From Plantago elongata (taxonomy: Eukaryota > Streptophyta > Magnoliopsida > Lamiales > Plantaginaceae): 64,000 nt of DNA. A program made the position numbers and the translations under genes. The notes beneath the pieces are model-generated. The model was not told the DNA's origin. It saw only the letters and a list, made by a program, of their open reading frames with translations, and searched no databases. Shown here one piece after another: positions 21,825 through 34,336 of the stretch. Location of the stretch: the NCBI GenBank assembly GCA_036897095.1, contig JAYMSP010000123.1, positions 1-64,000 of the forward strand. The letters are read 5' to 3'. The first letter of the stretch is position 1. The number at the start of each line of letters is the position of its first letter.

Positions 21825-24800
21825 TTACTGGATGAAATAAGCCCGAACCACCTCTACAACTGGTGCCTCACACAATGGACACTTTCCGTCACACTCGACC
21901 AGATTCTCAGCACACTTTGAACAGGTGCACATGTGACCACACCTGCATGAATGAAAAGTGGGTGAACTTTGCTCAAGCTAAAGGTAACAGATTTGCACAT
22001 TCGTTTTTTAAACTAATCTCTCTGTCTGCATGTTAGACTTGGGAACTCATTTACCTGTAGAGCAAGGAATCAATGTTGCTGCTCGAACATAAACAGCAGA
22101 TTCCTCTCCTGACCTGATCCAATTGAGGTTCGTCATGGACTGGTGTGTCTTTGCAAACAGTTCCATCTGATGGTACGGGAGTTAATAAAAGAAAATGAGT
22201 TAAAGGCGACGCAACAAATTTTGTGCAATTGGACACTTAACACGAACAAGTAACAAGCTAATATCGAGAGAGCCAAATTAAACAAGTTTCACAAGCGGTA
22301 GAATAAAGTTACCATAAGATCCGTTGTAAAGCTAACCTTTCGAATTAATTGAACGGTTTAAAGCTGCAGAAACCTCCTGACGCACTGTACGCTGCAACTC
22401 TATTTGCATCTCCATGCATGCTTCAAGCATATTTTGCATTTGGTTCATCCTCTGCTGGAGCCTTGCCATGTCGATTCTCAAGTCATTGATTACCTCCCAT
22501 TCCTGGTGCACATAAGCAAACAGAGGGGTTGATCAATTGAAACTAAGGACAAATTCTTTATAAAGTGAACCCGCAGATGAAGTAGTAGAAGCCTGACAAC
22601 CTTAACATGAAAAGGTTCAACATCAAAATATAAAAATTTGGCTTGGCCAAATGCCGAATTTTGCATACTAGAGCTTTGCAAATCCCTGATTCTTGAAAAG
22701 TTTTCAAGAACAAAAACTTGTGCACGGACCATTATCTAGTTTATGAAGAAATCGTATTGAACTCTACATGCTTACAGTCATAACAAGCCATTTATGTAAC
22801 CCACGTGCATGGGCTAGAAAACAACACATACTTCTTGTACAACAAGCTGAAACTCCAATTTGAAACAACACGCACACACTCCTTAATTTAAAATAGAGCA
22901 ATAGTATCAGCTTACAGTTCCAAATTGCTGATTGAAGTTGCTGTGCGCCCAGTTGGCACCGTGAAAATCCTCATTCCAAAGTGGCTCAGGAGCAGCAGCC
23001 AATGTTGGGGTGGAAGCAAACTGATTTCTTTCAGCACTTGCATACAGAGGCAAATTTTGATTGGCATTAAGCTGCTCTGGCTCATGGTCAACCGAAGCAG
23101 GTGACGACATGTTGTCAGATTCCCAATCACCTGAAGCATTACCAAGCCTTTCTACATGAGATTGTAGCACCTGGTTTAGGCTCTCACGGAAACCACTTCC
23201 AAGAAGACTAGAGACTCGTCTCCTACAGCAAGGAAAAGACATCAGTTGAAGAATTTACCAGAAACATATAATCGTAGTCCTGAATTAATTCTTTGTTAGC
23301 GAGGTATATTTGAGCTATGGGGAGAGTAGACTGTATAAAAGCATACGGCCACCTCCTGTCACCCACAGGTCCTATGTTGAGCCTTGAGCATACAGGTTAT
23401 GTGACCTCTGACAAGTAATTGAATGGGTCTAAGTAGATATCATGTGGGGTCTATTGTACTTTCTTGGTTATGTAGAGAAAGTAATTTCGACAAATATTGA
23501 AACCTTTACTCCATGATAAAATGCAACAAGTTAGTTGAGATTGCATACCGGCTGACGAGCTCCCTAAGTTCAATGCTCTGGACATTATCATCACTAGGGA
23601 AGTACAAAGTATCAATTCTTCCAACTGATGAACCAACCACTCCAGTAGGCCTATCTAGCCAACTATCAATAGCCTCTTGCAAATCATGGGCTGGCCACTG
23701 TTCACGTGCTTCCAGCACATTATCCTGCTCCACATCATTGCCGGAAGTTTCATCAAATAATTGATCAGTGATAGTTTCATGCCAGCTTCTGTTCATTTCT
23801 GATAGGCTATCATCCTCCATTGCCTCAGGGAATGGATCCCCAGCTGGCTGTTGTAAAATGCTGTTTCCAATCTCCATTACAGAGTCTTGCACCTCTCCTG
23901 TTGCATCTGAATGATTTTGCAAATCAGATTCTTCATTGGCATTTCCTTCAAACACAGTAATAGGTGTAGCTCCTTCATCAACATCACTTCTCAATTCATT
24001 ATGTTCCGAGATAGCCTCAGCCACAGCACCACTGTATACTATATTCTCAGTTTCTGTCACTGATTCATTGCCAGTGGTGGCACCATGTATATGTTCATCC
24101 GGTCTATTACAAGGAGTAACAAAATCAGCTAGTCTTCCATGCTCTGCGGCATCAGTATTCAAAACTGGCTCCTCCATATCATGATTGCTTCTAAAGTCAA
24201 TTGCTACTTCTTGTACACCTGCTTCATTTTCTGAAACTGGCTCAAACTCAGTTTCCGAAACTTGTGCTGTAAATTTTTGCGGAATCCTTCTTCCATCAAC
24301 AGAAATTTCGAGGCCTGGTGTAGTATGAACCACTGCCACCTCCAATTCTTTACACGCAGGCTCTGGTTCAACATTATTTTGACGAGCAGTAGGAGAATCC
24401 TCCTCAGAATTGTTCATGGAAGTGGAAGCAAAACTGTCCAATCTAGAAAGAAAACCTTCCCTGCATAACATTAACAAATGATATTATAACATGATTTCTC
24501 TACAGTACAGACCAGCAATGTCATATTTTTTAGCTCAATGAGAGCTGAATTCGAAGTGCATGAAATTTAAAATTTTGAAAGCTTATAGAAATGTTGATAC
24601 TTCAAATCCTCAGCACTGGTACGTATGAGTTTATTGATGATAATTTTGAAAGGGAAAACAAAAACTACAATTGTTTATTGCCTAAGTCTATTCCATGATA
24701 AAACATTAGAAGTAAAGTAATAATTCTCCATTCTATGATTAACCGTTAACAAGTACATCAATAGTTCAATACTTTTTGCATCTTTTCTTCTTTTTTTAGT

Positions 24801-26110
24801 ACCACAAGTACACTTATAGTGGGACAAATAGGCAGCACTAATAGATTGAAACCGCATCCCTGTGGCCTGGTCAGGTCTAAAGAGTAAATGGAAAGTAACA
24901 GAAGATCAAAATCCAAATTCATCTGGTGAGTTCCAAATGTATTACATGTGAGTTTTATCCTCTTAAATATATAAACTGACACATGTATGCAGGCACGCAC
25001 AATAGCCAAGAAGTGTTAACATTTTGAAAATAAGTACTCGAAGAGTGCCTATGTTAGTATCTGGGAAGATTACCTGAGGTCAGAAACTGTTCTTTGCTTC
25101 AACAAGCCAATTTCAGTTACAGCTTTCAAAGGTGCCCTCTTGTCTGATATAGAACTTTGATTTCTTAGAAATCTACCTCTGAGGAGTGCCTGCAGAGAAG
25201 GCCAGGACATTATGAAAATTAAATTCTGCGCCTTCGTACGACTCAAAATCACACCTCAAATATGATGTGATCAACAGATTTTATTGTGAGTAAACCACGT
25301 GATCAGCTCTTGATACAGGAAAGCAGATGTAATTAGTACCAAGAGAATGTAAACCTGACATACTGTATTTCAGGATAAAAGTTTCACCTGAATGCGATTT
25401 CGATGAGCAAAGTCCGAGACTGCCTTCCGCTGTGACAAATCCTCGAGATCTTTTTTCCTCTCAGCCTGAGCCCTTGTAAGAAGATCCAGAAGAGTTTGTC
25501 TACCACATAATCTCCGGATGGGTCTCCTCCTCCCAATCTCAGGATGATTAATCACCAGACCATCACGAACCTGCTCAATTTGAGAATCCACTTCAGCAAC
25601 ACCATCTACGTGTGATCCACAATTGTTCCTCTGCTCTGTACTCATCTGCACCCACTCTCTGATGATTCTCACCCTTCCACATTCCTTCTCACCAAGCCAT
25701 TCAGGCCCCGGGCCAAACCTGTTAGATGAGTGAGCATTACCACCACTGTTCATCCATTCTCGGAAGATCTGTCTCACTCTTTCCCTTTCACTTTCTCCAA
25801 GGTCACTCGATTGTTCAGATATAACACTGTTACTATCTTCATGCTCCATCTCAGTGACACCTTGGTTCTCAATATCATCACTATCTTCAGAGATATCATC
25901 GCCATTCTCACTCCCTTGTCCCACAGAAGTCATAGTACTAGAGCACTCAGAGCCCGAACCATTTCTCTCTTGCCTTGACCTATGATGATGATTCACCATA
26001 TGGTCATTTTCAAGCTCGCGCCACATTCGCAAGACAGATGAAGCCGGCCTAGACTCCCCAAAGAAATTAGGGCCAAAAGCAGATACGTTTTGCAGACCGG
26101 CAACAGCCAT
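21825..26110 (-). CDS. Large RING-HC finger protein (At2g27950-like)
   Basis: Seven coding exons: 26110-25388, 25189-25074, 24460-23549, 23222-22916, 22502-22337, 22166-22055, 21942-21825. They sum to 2454 bp, 817 residues, with every junction in phase. The N-terminal 240 residues are acidic, then basic with conserved [19 protein letters not shown] and [14 protein letters not shown] blocks; the middle is long, acidic and low in complexity. Residues about 685-735 ([20 protein letters not shown] onward) look like a coiled coil. A RING-HC finger ends the protein: C765, C768, C780, H782, C786, C789, C800, C803, with [10 protein letters not shown] spaced as in MGRN1-type RINGs, followed by a hydrophobic [11 protein letters not shown] tail. 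It is probably a ubiquitin ligase; partners and substrates are unknown. Its position beside CKS1 fits the Arabidopsis order. Confidence 0.9.
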
Positions 26111-27130
26111 TTATTTATCAAATTAAAACCACAAACTCACAGTTCCCAAATGTGATTGTTGCCTGCTATGTTCAATTGTCAAAACACAACTTTGTGTAGT
26201 AAAATAACTGAAATAGAACTCAGCAATCAAAGAAGACAGTTTCAAAGTAATTGTAGCCATAAATCATCACCATCCGTATAAATAAGCAAATTGACCGATT
26301 CCTGCAAAAGATCTTCAAATATTAACATTTGTTATGGCAAAAAGGAAACAAGCGCAGATGTCAAAGCAACTCGAACTAGATTCTAGACATCTATCAACAC
26401 TCAATCCAGCAAGAAATTTGAAGATTCTCACAAAAGCTAAACATTCAAAAGACAAAATAATGGAAAAAGGTAATGACTTGCAGATCCATCTAGTCCTGAC
26501 CAATGACAGATCACCAAAAGGAAAAGGCAATGAAAAAGCAACTGTCAACATTGAAATTGCAGACAAATTAAAAATCCAACAAGAAACTCCACATCTGCAA
26601 TTGGTTGAAAACCTTTTTTCATTTCAACACAAATCCTTCATCCCAATTCAAAAACCCACAATAAACCCATCTTAAACCAATACAAACTAGAAACAGATTC
26701 AACAAAGATTGCATTTTTACAAAAAAACAAAACAATACTCATCAATAATCCCCAATTGGGCTTATCAAAACCTTCATCCCATTCCACCCAAAACTTAATG
26801 CTGAGTCAAACTCTACAACCCACCAAAACCAATACAAACCAATCATAACTTCAATCAAGATTCAATTTTTCCAACTCTACTAGCACTAGATTCAACACAA
26901 CCTACACAACACGGCACAGACAAACAACTCAAGACTCCACCTTTCACTAAAACAATCTAATAGAACACAAGAAAGAACATACCTTTATCAGTTTATCCAA
27001 CCCAAAAGATAAAATTGAGCTGAAATTCTTTGTGTAGGTACAAAAGAGATGACCAAGAAGAAGAATCAGTTACGGAGAAAATTGTGAAAGAGAGAAGAGA
27101 GAGAGGTGGAGTGAAAGGAAGGCATTCATT
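26111..27130 (-). other. 5' untranslated region and leader intron of the large RING gene
   Basis: On the minus strand a donor-like GATAAAG|GTATGT lies near 26983 and an acceptor-like TTTGCAG|GAATCGG near 26306, so the leader probably consists of a first exon (about 26984-27100) and a short second segment joined to the ATG at 26110. An open stretch on the plus strand here (26334-26675) has no recognisable domain and is treated as chance. Confidence 0.5.
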
Positions 27131-27231
27131 GGGGAAAATGATAATATAGTGAGAGTGCATAGGACACGTCATCAACGCCATAAATATATAGTAATGCACT
27201 GGAATTTTGCCGTAACTCTAACGTCTTTTCT

Positions 27232-27255
27232 TTCTTCTTCTTCTTCTTCTTCTTC
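27232..27255. repeat. (TTC)n microsatellite
   Basis: About eight TTC units, just upstream of the presumed first exon of the large RING gene; on that gene's strand it is a GAA run. GAA/TTC tracts are common near plant transcription starts. Confidence 0.9.
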
Positions 27256-30200
27256 ATTGACACTGTAAACAAAACAAAAATGACATCTTTTTTGACTGCC
27301 TAGATGAGTGACGCGTAGTAACAGTCCTTTTCTTTTCAGAAATTGCGTAAGTACCCCCACATAATATTCTTGATTGCAACGGTTTTCTAGTAGGTTTTGT
27401 GTTTTTTTAGCTACCACTAATGTGGCGCGGGGGACCCTTTTTTAAAGGTAATGGGGCATTTGTGGAATCTTTTTAATGTTTGTTTGATATTTGAACTTAG
27501 TAGTTTATTTTGGTGTAGAAGTAAATTATATGTCTATTTTACATTAAGATAGTTATTGGTAAGTTCGGGTATAAACGGGTATGTATATTAATATTTGGTA
27601 GAAGGAAATTAAATTAATGATACACGATTACTTGGACGGACGGTCTTATACAGGAATAAGGGATGAATACTTTCGATTTTTCATTTTAAATTAAGATTAT
27701 AATCTTGACTGGTGAGAAATAAAATTAAGTGGACAAAAATCAAAGTAAATGCTAACCATGGGGGGTATTGCAAAATTTAGGTATTTATTAGAATCACAAG
27801 ATCAAATGGTGTAGTTAGTTGTTAAGGTGTGGATTGCTGGATATAAGTTGTGGTATATATCTACATGAGTATCAAATCAATTCTCCATAACCACATACTA
27901 GCAACTTCAACTATATGTGTTTTTATAAATGCATACAAACATTAATTGATGACGATGTGATTAGTTTCCTTAAGTTGTAGTTGAGGTGAGTTAGGAGAAG
28001 TTCTATAAAATGCACACGATTAAATAGGTTGAAATTTTATAAATATATCAACAATTATAGTAATTGTTATAGCTAGGTTTAGACAATTTTTATTTTTATT
28101 TGGATGAAGAAAGAACGACAATCTATTAATCTTGAAGTATGCATCTGCAATCTTGAATCTCTCGTAAATTTACATGTCACACAAATTAAATTATAGTTAA
28201 AATAACAACTCGGAGATGTACCGTTTGTTTGGCATATCACGAATTCAGACAATGGAATTATAGTTCTATACCAAACACTCCTATAGTACTATATCATAAT
28301 GACCAATTTGATCCAATTCCATTGTAACTCTTGAATGTGTGATAGAAAAACAGTTGCGAAGCACTATTCCGATTTTGTCTATGTAACAGTTGTTATTGTT
28401 ATATCCTAGTTAATCATTCGATGTGAAAGACAGTCGAAATGAAGTTTCTTAACTAAAGTGCCCTAATATGTCCATAAACATATCCTATATACTTAGATTG
28501 AATATGGATTTTATGTGGGTTTGGTAAGGATCAAGTCACACTCAACTTGCTTTCTTCCTATTCTTCCTCTGAGCCTCCTCTTTTCCATGATTACCGGCAA
28601 AGGAATGATCGATCTTCCATATGGAACTATTATGGCTTCATGAATTCGCTCACAAGTCTAACTACTCCACCATTCAAGACCCTAACTATAGCTATACACA
28701 TGCATAAAAAGTTCCATTTGCTACCACATTCTTGGTTTCTTAATAAGACTTGGTTGGTATCACCCCGAAAAAGTAGCATCGGGGTCATAAGCCACAGTGC
28801 AGAGGTACTAGTGTTCTACATATCTAATCTTGAATTTTCCGAAACGAAGTATTTTTGGATGTCATAGCTTAGAAAACACACTTATTAATTTGTGAATTTA
28901 TAAATAAAATAAAGTTATTTATGATACATATAACCTTATTTTATACAAGTTCAAGCTTATATACGAAAATATAGTAAATAGCGATACTTCTATTCATATT
29001 AAGCGATGGACAAGGACTGCAATGAAGATTCAAACTTGAAATTCTAACTGCTTCACCAAATTCACGTGATTCTCCAGTACTACAATACTTCGGCTTCGCA
29101 ATGAAGATTTCAATGCTTCACGAGATTCATACAAACTGAGTACTGTGCAATATTTATGATGAATCATAAGTACTCATTGTACTCATTAACACAATTTAAC
29201 TCTTCTTTATTTGTGATTTTTTTGAATTTATTACATAAGCATGTAAAAATTAAACATAACAAATTTCTTAGAGGGTACTTTCACGGATTAAAAACAAATT
29301 TCTTAGAAATTAATCACTTTCACGGATTAAAATTAATTGTCAAAGTCCAATGTTTGGTGATGAAATTTCACAGTTTTCATCCTCATGCCATCGATTAAAT
29401 TAAAATCACTAGTTGACTATTTTTAAATGAGATTCAATTTTATCGGATTGTATTTATTGACAAGTAACTCATTGTATTCATTTTGACAAACCAAATTCAA
29501 CTACAACTAAAAATTAATAATCTAAATTACATTCTACGTGTATCCGAATAGATATTCTTAAGATATATATTTTATAAAAATTAATTTCAATTGAAAAAGT
29601 CTATTTAAATTCTATCTCAATCAGTCATTTTAGTTATTTATTTTTTTCGAAATCATGAACTACATTCACTTTCTCAACGGCTATAGAACGTGCATGAAAA
29701 GGAGAAATGATATTGCTAGTGGATAGTTCATCGAATCATTACCATTGGTCAATAAATTCTTCTTGATTAATTAATTAATCAACTAAATTAATTTATTTAC
29801 GACTTTGTAGATAAAACCAATTAAGTCTTGGAAAAGTACTCCTAAGAAGGAGGTCAATTTAATAGTGCCGTCATTAGCCTCTTGTGATATGATTAATTAA
29901 ATCCACTAACTTTTGTTAATATGCCTATGTCTATGGTCGTGTTAGCATGATCCTTGACAAAATGGTTTGGTCTACTTTTAAAAATAACCTCAAAAAACTC
30001 GAACCCCATTCTTAGATCTATAGACATATATAATTAATCTACTTTCATCATATCATTACAAACTACGAACAATCATGGCTTCTTAAAAATTAGTGTAGAT
30101 AATTATATTGCACATACATCCCTCGAGCTGGTTGATTTACAAGCCCACCTCCTCGTGTTTATGAAATTGCACTTATGTATGTACGCTGCACAGGATCATC

Positions 30201-30629
30201 AATAAATTAATCGGAAAAACATTTCATCATGGATCGATCCTTTAACAATTTGATAGTGAAGTAAGAAACTTAATTATGGTAGCTTTTCCTTACAGGATTA
30301 GTGTCATGTTGCGCAGTTGTAAAATAGAAAGGGTGTTTATATGGTATTATCCATAGTTTGTGGGCGGTTTTGTAAATTCAGGAAAACAAAGAAGTTCGCA
30401 GCATTCTTTAATAAGTTCACCTTTCCTGTACATTCTTAATCTACAAGGAATTGAATAATGGTCATTGTCCCACTAAAACACAACATTAGTGATAGTCTAA
30501 TCAAACTTAAGGTTTAAAAGTAGATTTACCAAATAACTTTATAGGTTCCTTGTTTTGTAGTAACTCATTGGAGCGTCAAAAAACTTAACTTTGTGATTGT
30601 TACAACACTAATTGCTTTCTATTTGTTTA

Positions 30630-30990
30630 ACGATCCCATATCGTGTTTGAAACATATACTATGTAGTAGTGCTATAAGATGTATAGGCGATAACCCTCCA
30701 CGCGTAGAAGGTTATTTTATAGGATAATCATCTCATTCTTACATGGTATAGAAGCCCATGAATAAATATGATCCTTATGGGCTTGTCTTTTTTATAATCG
30801 CGTGTTCAGCCTAGATTTATCAGCTCACATGTGAAAGATCTTGTTAACTATTCTCCGTCGTTAGAGAATCTTTTAGTATGAAGTGCATGTGAGATATGTC
30901 ACGTCTCTGAAACTTTTGAGGGACATGCAGTTGGGGCCCTTCCTACGCTTTTCATATGCAGTGTGCTCAATCGGTGCACATGACCTTCCG
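30630..30990 (+). mobile_element. Possible TRIM/LTR fossil
   Basis: AACGATCCCATATCG at about 30630 resembles the LTR start of small plant TRIM elements, and TTACATGGTATAGAAGCCC near 30739 resembles the LTR end followed by a tRNA-Met primer-binding site. No coding region and no second LTR were recognised. It is a broken remnant; the exact ends and the family are uncertain. Confidence 0.3.
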
Positions 30991-31825
30991 ACGACAAATC
31001 ACGTAACCTAATTACAACTTTTTACATGCCAATAAGGCTCGAACCTTTAATTTAATCATTTTATCGTACCATATCCGGTCAGAAACTACTATAAAACATG
31101 CAAATGCATTGATGCATGATTGAACCTTAGAATTATCGATAATAGACAAAAGACTAAAATTAAGGAGTAAAGATACACTTGCAACATGCATGGGGTAGCA
31201 CTTGGTGATGCTGGTGGATATAATGGACCTCATGCATATCCCATGTCCATTTATCTCTATACCACTGCCAAGACAAGAAGAAAGTGTTCCTTGATTAGGT
31301 AACCGATTTGGCACCTTCACGTTCATCAACATTGGATACTATCTTGAAACAATTCTACTCATTTATTCATTTTATTGCTCATCAACCTATCTTCATGTCT
31401 ACTTGCTTTTGGAATCGGTCTATTCTTTTCCCAATTCATTTCACAAGTCATAGTGAGATTGCCTACTTAGTTGGTAGTATTTAGTAGTACATTGTTAGAA
31501 ACCAATATTAGAACACATGGGATTGGAAAGGGAATGTTTGCCTTTGGTTACAAATGGTGGTTCACTTTACTTTCTCTATAGTTGATTGCTTAGAAAAGTT
31601 AATGAAGATAAGATTAGAAGTGATTAGAGGTCGACTCTAATTAATTTAAAAGATTAAGCATGGCTAGGCCGTATTTGCTTCTTCCTTACTGTCAAGGGCT
31701 TACCCCTGGAGACATCCATGCTCATCCATTATGAGCAAGATCATAGTCCGTATTGAACCGTTTTCTTGACCAAGTTCGGACTCTCGGCTCCTTGGCTCGA
31801 ACCGGATAGGTTTCCACATACTTTC

Positions 31826-31885
31826 ACTTTTTTTTCTTTTGAAACGACTAAAAGGTGACTCGGACCCGAATATATTGTTCACGTA
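31826..31885 (-). mobile_element. tRNA-derived SINE fragment
   Basis: The plus strand reads a T-rich run, then TTTTGAAACGACTAAAAGG, then TGACTCGGACC. This is the 3' end of the same family seen more fully at 32751 and 46410; only the tail is left. Confidence 0.45.
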
Positions 31886-32750
31886 ATTTCACTTATCTCA
31901 TTACATGAATGTCAAAGTAGGTGCATTCTAAAGAATAAAAAGAAATTGTAGCATAAAGTTTCCCTGGAACAATGAGACAAGGGATTCTTGGGCAAATTAA
32001 CATATTTTAATTCATGTCTCTGCTGAGTGAACATTATGAACATAGATGCACGTTTAATTATGTTTAATGTGATATTTATATTAAACCAATATGATCATCA
32101 AATTGGCCGTCAATAAGTGTTAATTAACTCTTGATAATGATTGAAAGTAGCAAAATGAAGGGACCATAACGCAGTCCAAGAATTATATAGGTCCATGCAA
32201 AGCAAGAATAAAGATGATATTTACTAAAATTTGCAAATGTACCGCTATTTGCAGTACTATTTCCAAGAGGTGGGTTGGTTAAGAAACCCTTTTAGATAAA
32301 AGTACATCTGGATGTGGTTAGGCCTCCCTGATGAAAGGCGCGCCCCAAGTGGTCCAAAGTGGTTCAAGTTCCCTCCCTTCTGTCCAATCTAAAAAAATCT
32401 ACACTTGTGATCAGTCGGTTACATAATAATCACAAATGTAAAAATTATGTGAAATTCCGACATAGATTTTATATGAAATGTATATAATTTGTAATTAATA
32501 GGTGCATTTGCGATGAATTATGCATATATAAAATACGTCTAATTTTTACTGTACACGAAGAACATATAGTTTGATCATTCATCATGGTGTAGTGTAGTTT
32601 CTCACTTGCACATATGTTCGGTGTGCCGAAGTAAACATCTGAAAATTAGTAAAATGTCACTGTATATAATTGTGAGGTATAATTGAATGTAGACAAAATC
32701 ACAATGAAGAAAGCTCACTCTCAAGTGTCTTAGTGACAAACTGAACATGA

Positions 32751-32842
32751 ATTTTTCTTTTTGAAACGCTTAAGATGACTCGAGCTCCTAACCCATTTGA
32801 TTGGAGGTGAAGCGTCTTACTATGTGAGCTACATTTCGTTCC
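32751..32842 (-). mobile_element. tRNA-derived SINE
   Basis: On the minus strand: TGTAGCTCACATAGTAAGAC (A-box-like region), then GCTCGAGTCATCTTAAGCG, ending TTTCAAAAAGAAAAAT. The A-box and B-box-like spacing and A-rich tail indicate a pol III-derived SINE, not a working tRNA: there is no acceptor-stem pairing. It shares its layout with the copy at 46410-46491. Confidence 0.65.
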
Positions 32843-33585
32843 ATAACAAATTGACATGATAATTACTATATTTGTATGTTTAAAATTACACAACATGAGA
32901 GCAATGTACAACCTTAGCATAAGGATGGCGATGTTAGACCATACCCAACCACCTCGTGCATGCACGAAGAGGGCAAATTATACTTGTCACATGCCACAAC
33001 TAGGAAACTGATTGACAATTTAAACTAGGCTTTATTGATGTAAAGTTTTACTCAAGGTAGGTTTATCACGAGAAATTCCATCATTTAATTGGCTAACCAT
33101 TTCTCCACATCTAAGTTCTAACAACCATGTATGAACATCATACTATATAATATATACATCATTTACTATGTATGTAGCTGTGTGGTTGGTTATATACATG
33201 TTTCACTTAACCTTTAAACAATGCTAAAATTAGTAATAATTGTAAAAGCAAAGCATTACTTCGATACTGACATTTTTCCTATTTTATGCTTAGCTAGTGT
33301 ATATAAATATCATTTAATATACCGCATAACTAGAATAGAAGCGGTCTTAGGCAAATATGATTTCCTTTAACCTCACTTCAGTACAAAAACTCCATTATCC
33401 CTTGAAATAATCCAAGAAATAAGGCACGGAAGTAGTGTTACATATCTAAACTTGAGTGTCAGGTTCATCATTAACGGCCTATTTTCTATTATGACGGCCC
33501 AATTTCTCATGTCCAAGCCCACTTTCATAGAGGCCTGTTCCCCGCAAGATGAATCATAAAATGAGGTTCCCCAAAATGTTACTTA

Positions 33586-33714
33586 GACGGTGTTCTCTTC
33601 ATCTGAGATTTAAACTGAACTGACCTGGAGTAAAGTATAAATATAACTAATCCGAACTAAATTGAATTGGACTAAACTGAACTGAAGTGATTTACAGTTG
33701 AAGAGAACACAACC
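33586..33714. mobile_element. TTA-flanked MITE, copy 1 of a head-to-tail pair
   Basis: 129 bp flanked by TTA on both sides. Terminal inverted repeats: left GACGGTGTTCTCTTCATCTG; right, reverse complemented, GGTTGTGTTCTCTTCAACTG. The interior is made of CTGAACTGAA-type words. A TTA target and short inverted ends fit a Tourist/Harbinger-type MITE. There is no coding capacity. Confidence 0.75.
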
Positions 33715-33717
33715 TTA

Positions 33718-33829
33718 AACTGTGTTCTCTTCAACTGAAATTTACTTTGAACTGAACTGGACTGAAGTGGAGTGGATTGAACTGAATTGGACTGAACTGA
33801 AGTGATTTTCAGTTGAAGAGAACACAACC
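33718..33829. mobile_element. TTA-flanked MITE, copy 2 of the pair
   Basis: 112 bp that share the TTA at 33715-33717 with copy 1 and end at a further TTA (33830-33832). Ends: AACTGTGTTCTCTTCAACTG and, reverse complemented, GGTTGTGTTCTCTTCAACTG. The sequence is closely similar to copy 1. Confidence 0.8.
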
Positions 33830-34115
33830 TTAGTCGTGCATGTTCTTGATCAACGCATACGACCCAAATAAATTCGTAGACATTATTACGATAACTTTTA
33901 AAGTTTATTCTTTAATGATGTTGGCGTATGTAAATGTTGATCAACTCAAATGCACACCTGGTAAATTTTACTGGTTTATTATAGACTACAAAGTTATTTC
34001 CACATTGATTTCAACATGTGAGCAAGAGTATTTATTACTTAATTACCTTCTTAACTTTTGAGTGATCATCATCATTATTGTATTTCCGCTTAAGAAATTA
34101 TACCAATGACCTTTA

Positions 34116-34141
34116 AACGGTAAGCAATTGAAAGCGGGAAA
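34116..34141 (+). promoter_or_regulatory. MSA-like (AACGG) and E2F-like (GCGGGAAA) sites of CKS1
   Basis: AACGG at 34116-34120 is the core of the M-specific activator bound by MYB3R factors. GCGGGAAA at 34134-34141 matches the E2F consensus in reverse (TTTCCCGC). Both lie about 200 bp upstream of the CKS1 start, just before a TATA-like CATATAAATT at 34184-34193. Paired S-phase and M-phase elements suit a cell-cycle gene. Function is inferred from position. Confidence 0.5.
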
Positions 34142-34336
34142 ACATCTCGAAATTTGAAATTCAAAAACGTTTCTGGAACAGTCCATATAAATTGAATGTA
34201 TAAAATCTGTTAAGCCACACACTTTCACTTCTTTCAGTCCCTTTTTCTGCATTTTCAAATCTCACCTTTTCCATCTTTTGCTCTCATTCTCTCCTGATAA
34301 TCTCTCGACGATCCGATCACCTGCGTGAAGCTCGCC

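Larger units (their letters stand above)
27256..34115. other. Gene-poor interval between the RING gene and CKS1
   Basis: About 6.9 kb. I see no gene. Open stretches at 28547-28867 (TTG start) and 31012-31332 have no domain and no splice partner. The interval holds a possible TRIM-like LTR fossil (about 30630-30990), two SINE copies (31826-31885, 32751-32842) and a head-to-tail pair of TTA-flanked MITEs (33586-33829), all annotated separately. Confidence 0.55.

Noticed and set aside
26334-26675. A Lys-rich 113-codon plus-strand frame
   Set aside because: It lies inside the leader intron of the large RING gene on the opposite strand and has no domain.
28547-28867. A 106-codon open frame in the 27-34 kb interval
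   Set aside because: It has a TTG start, no recognisable motif, no splice-linked partner and plain AT-rich composition.
31012-31332. A 106-codon minus-strand frame beginning MLMNVKVPNRL
   Set aside because: There is an ATG but no domain, and the second half reads through AT-rich, intron-like sequence; there is not enough support for a gene.
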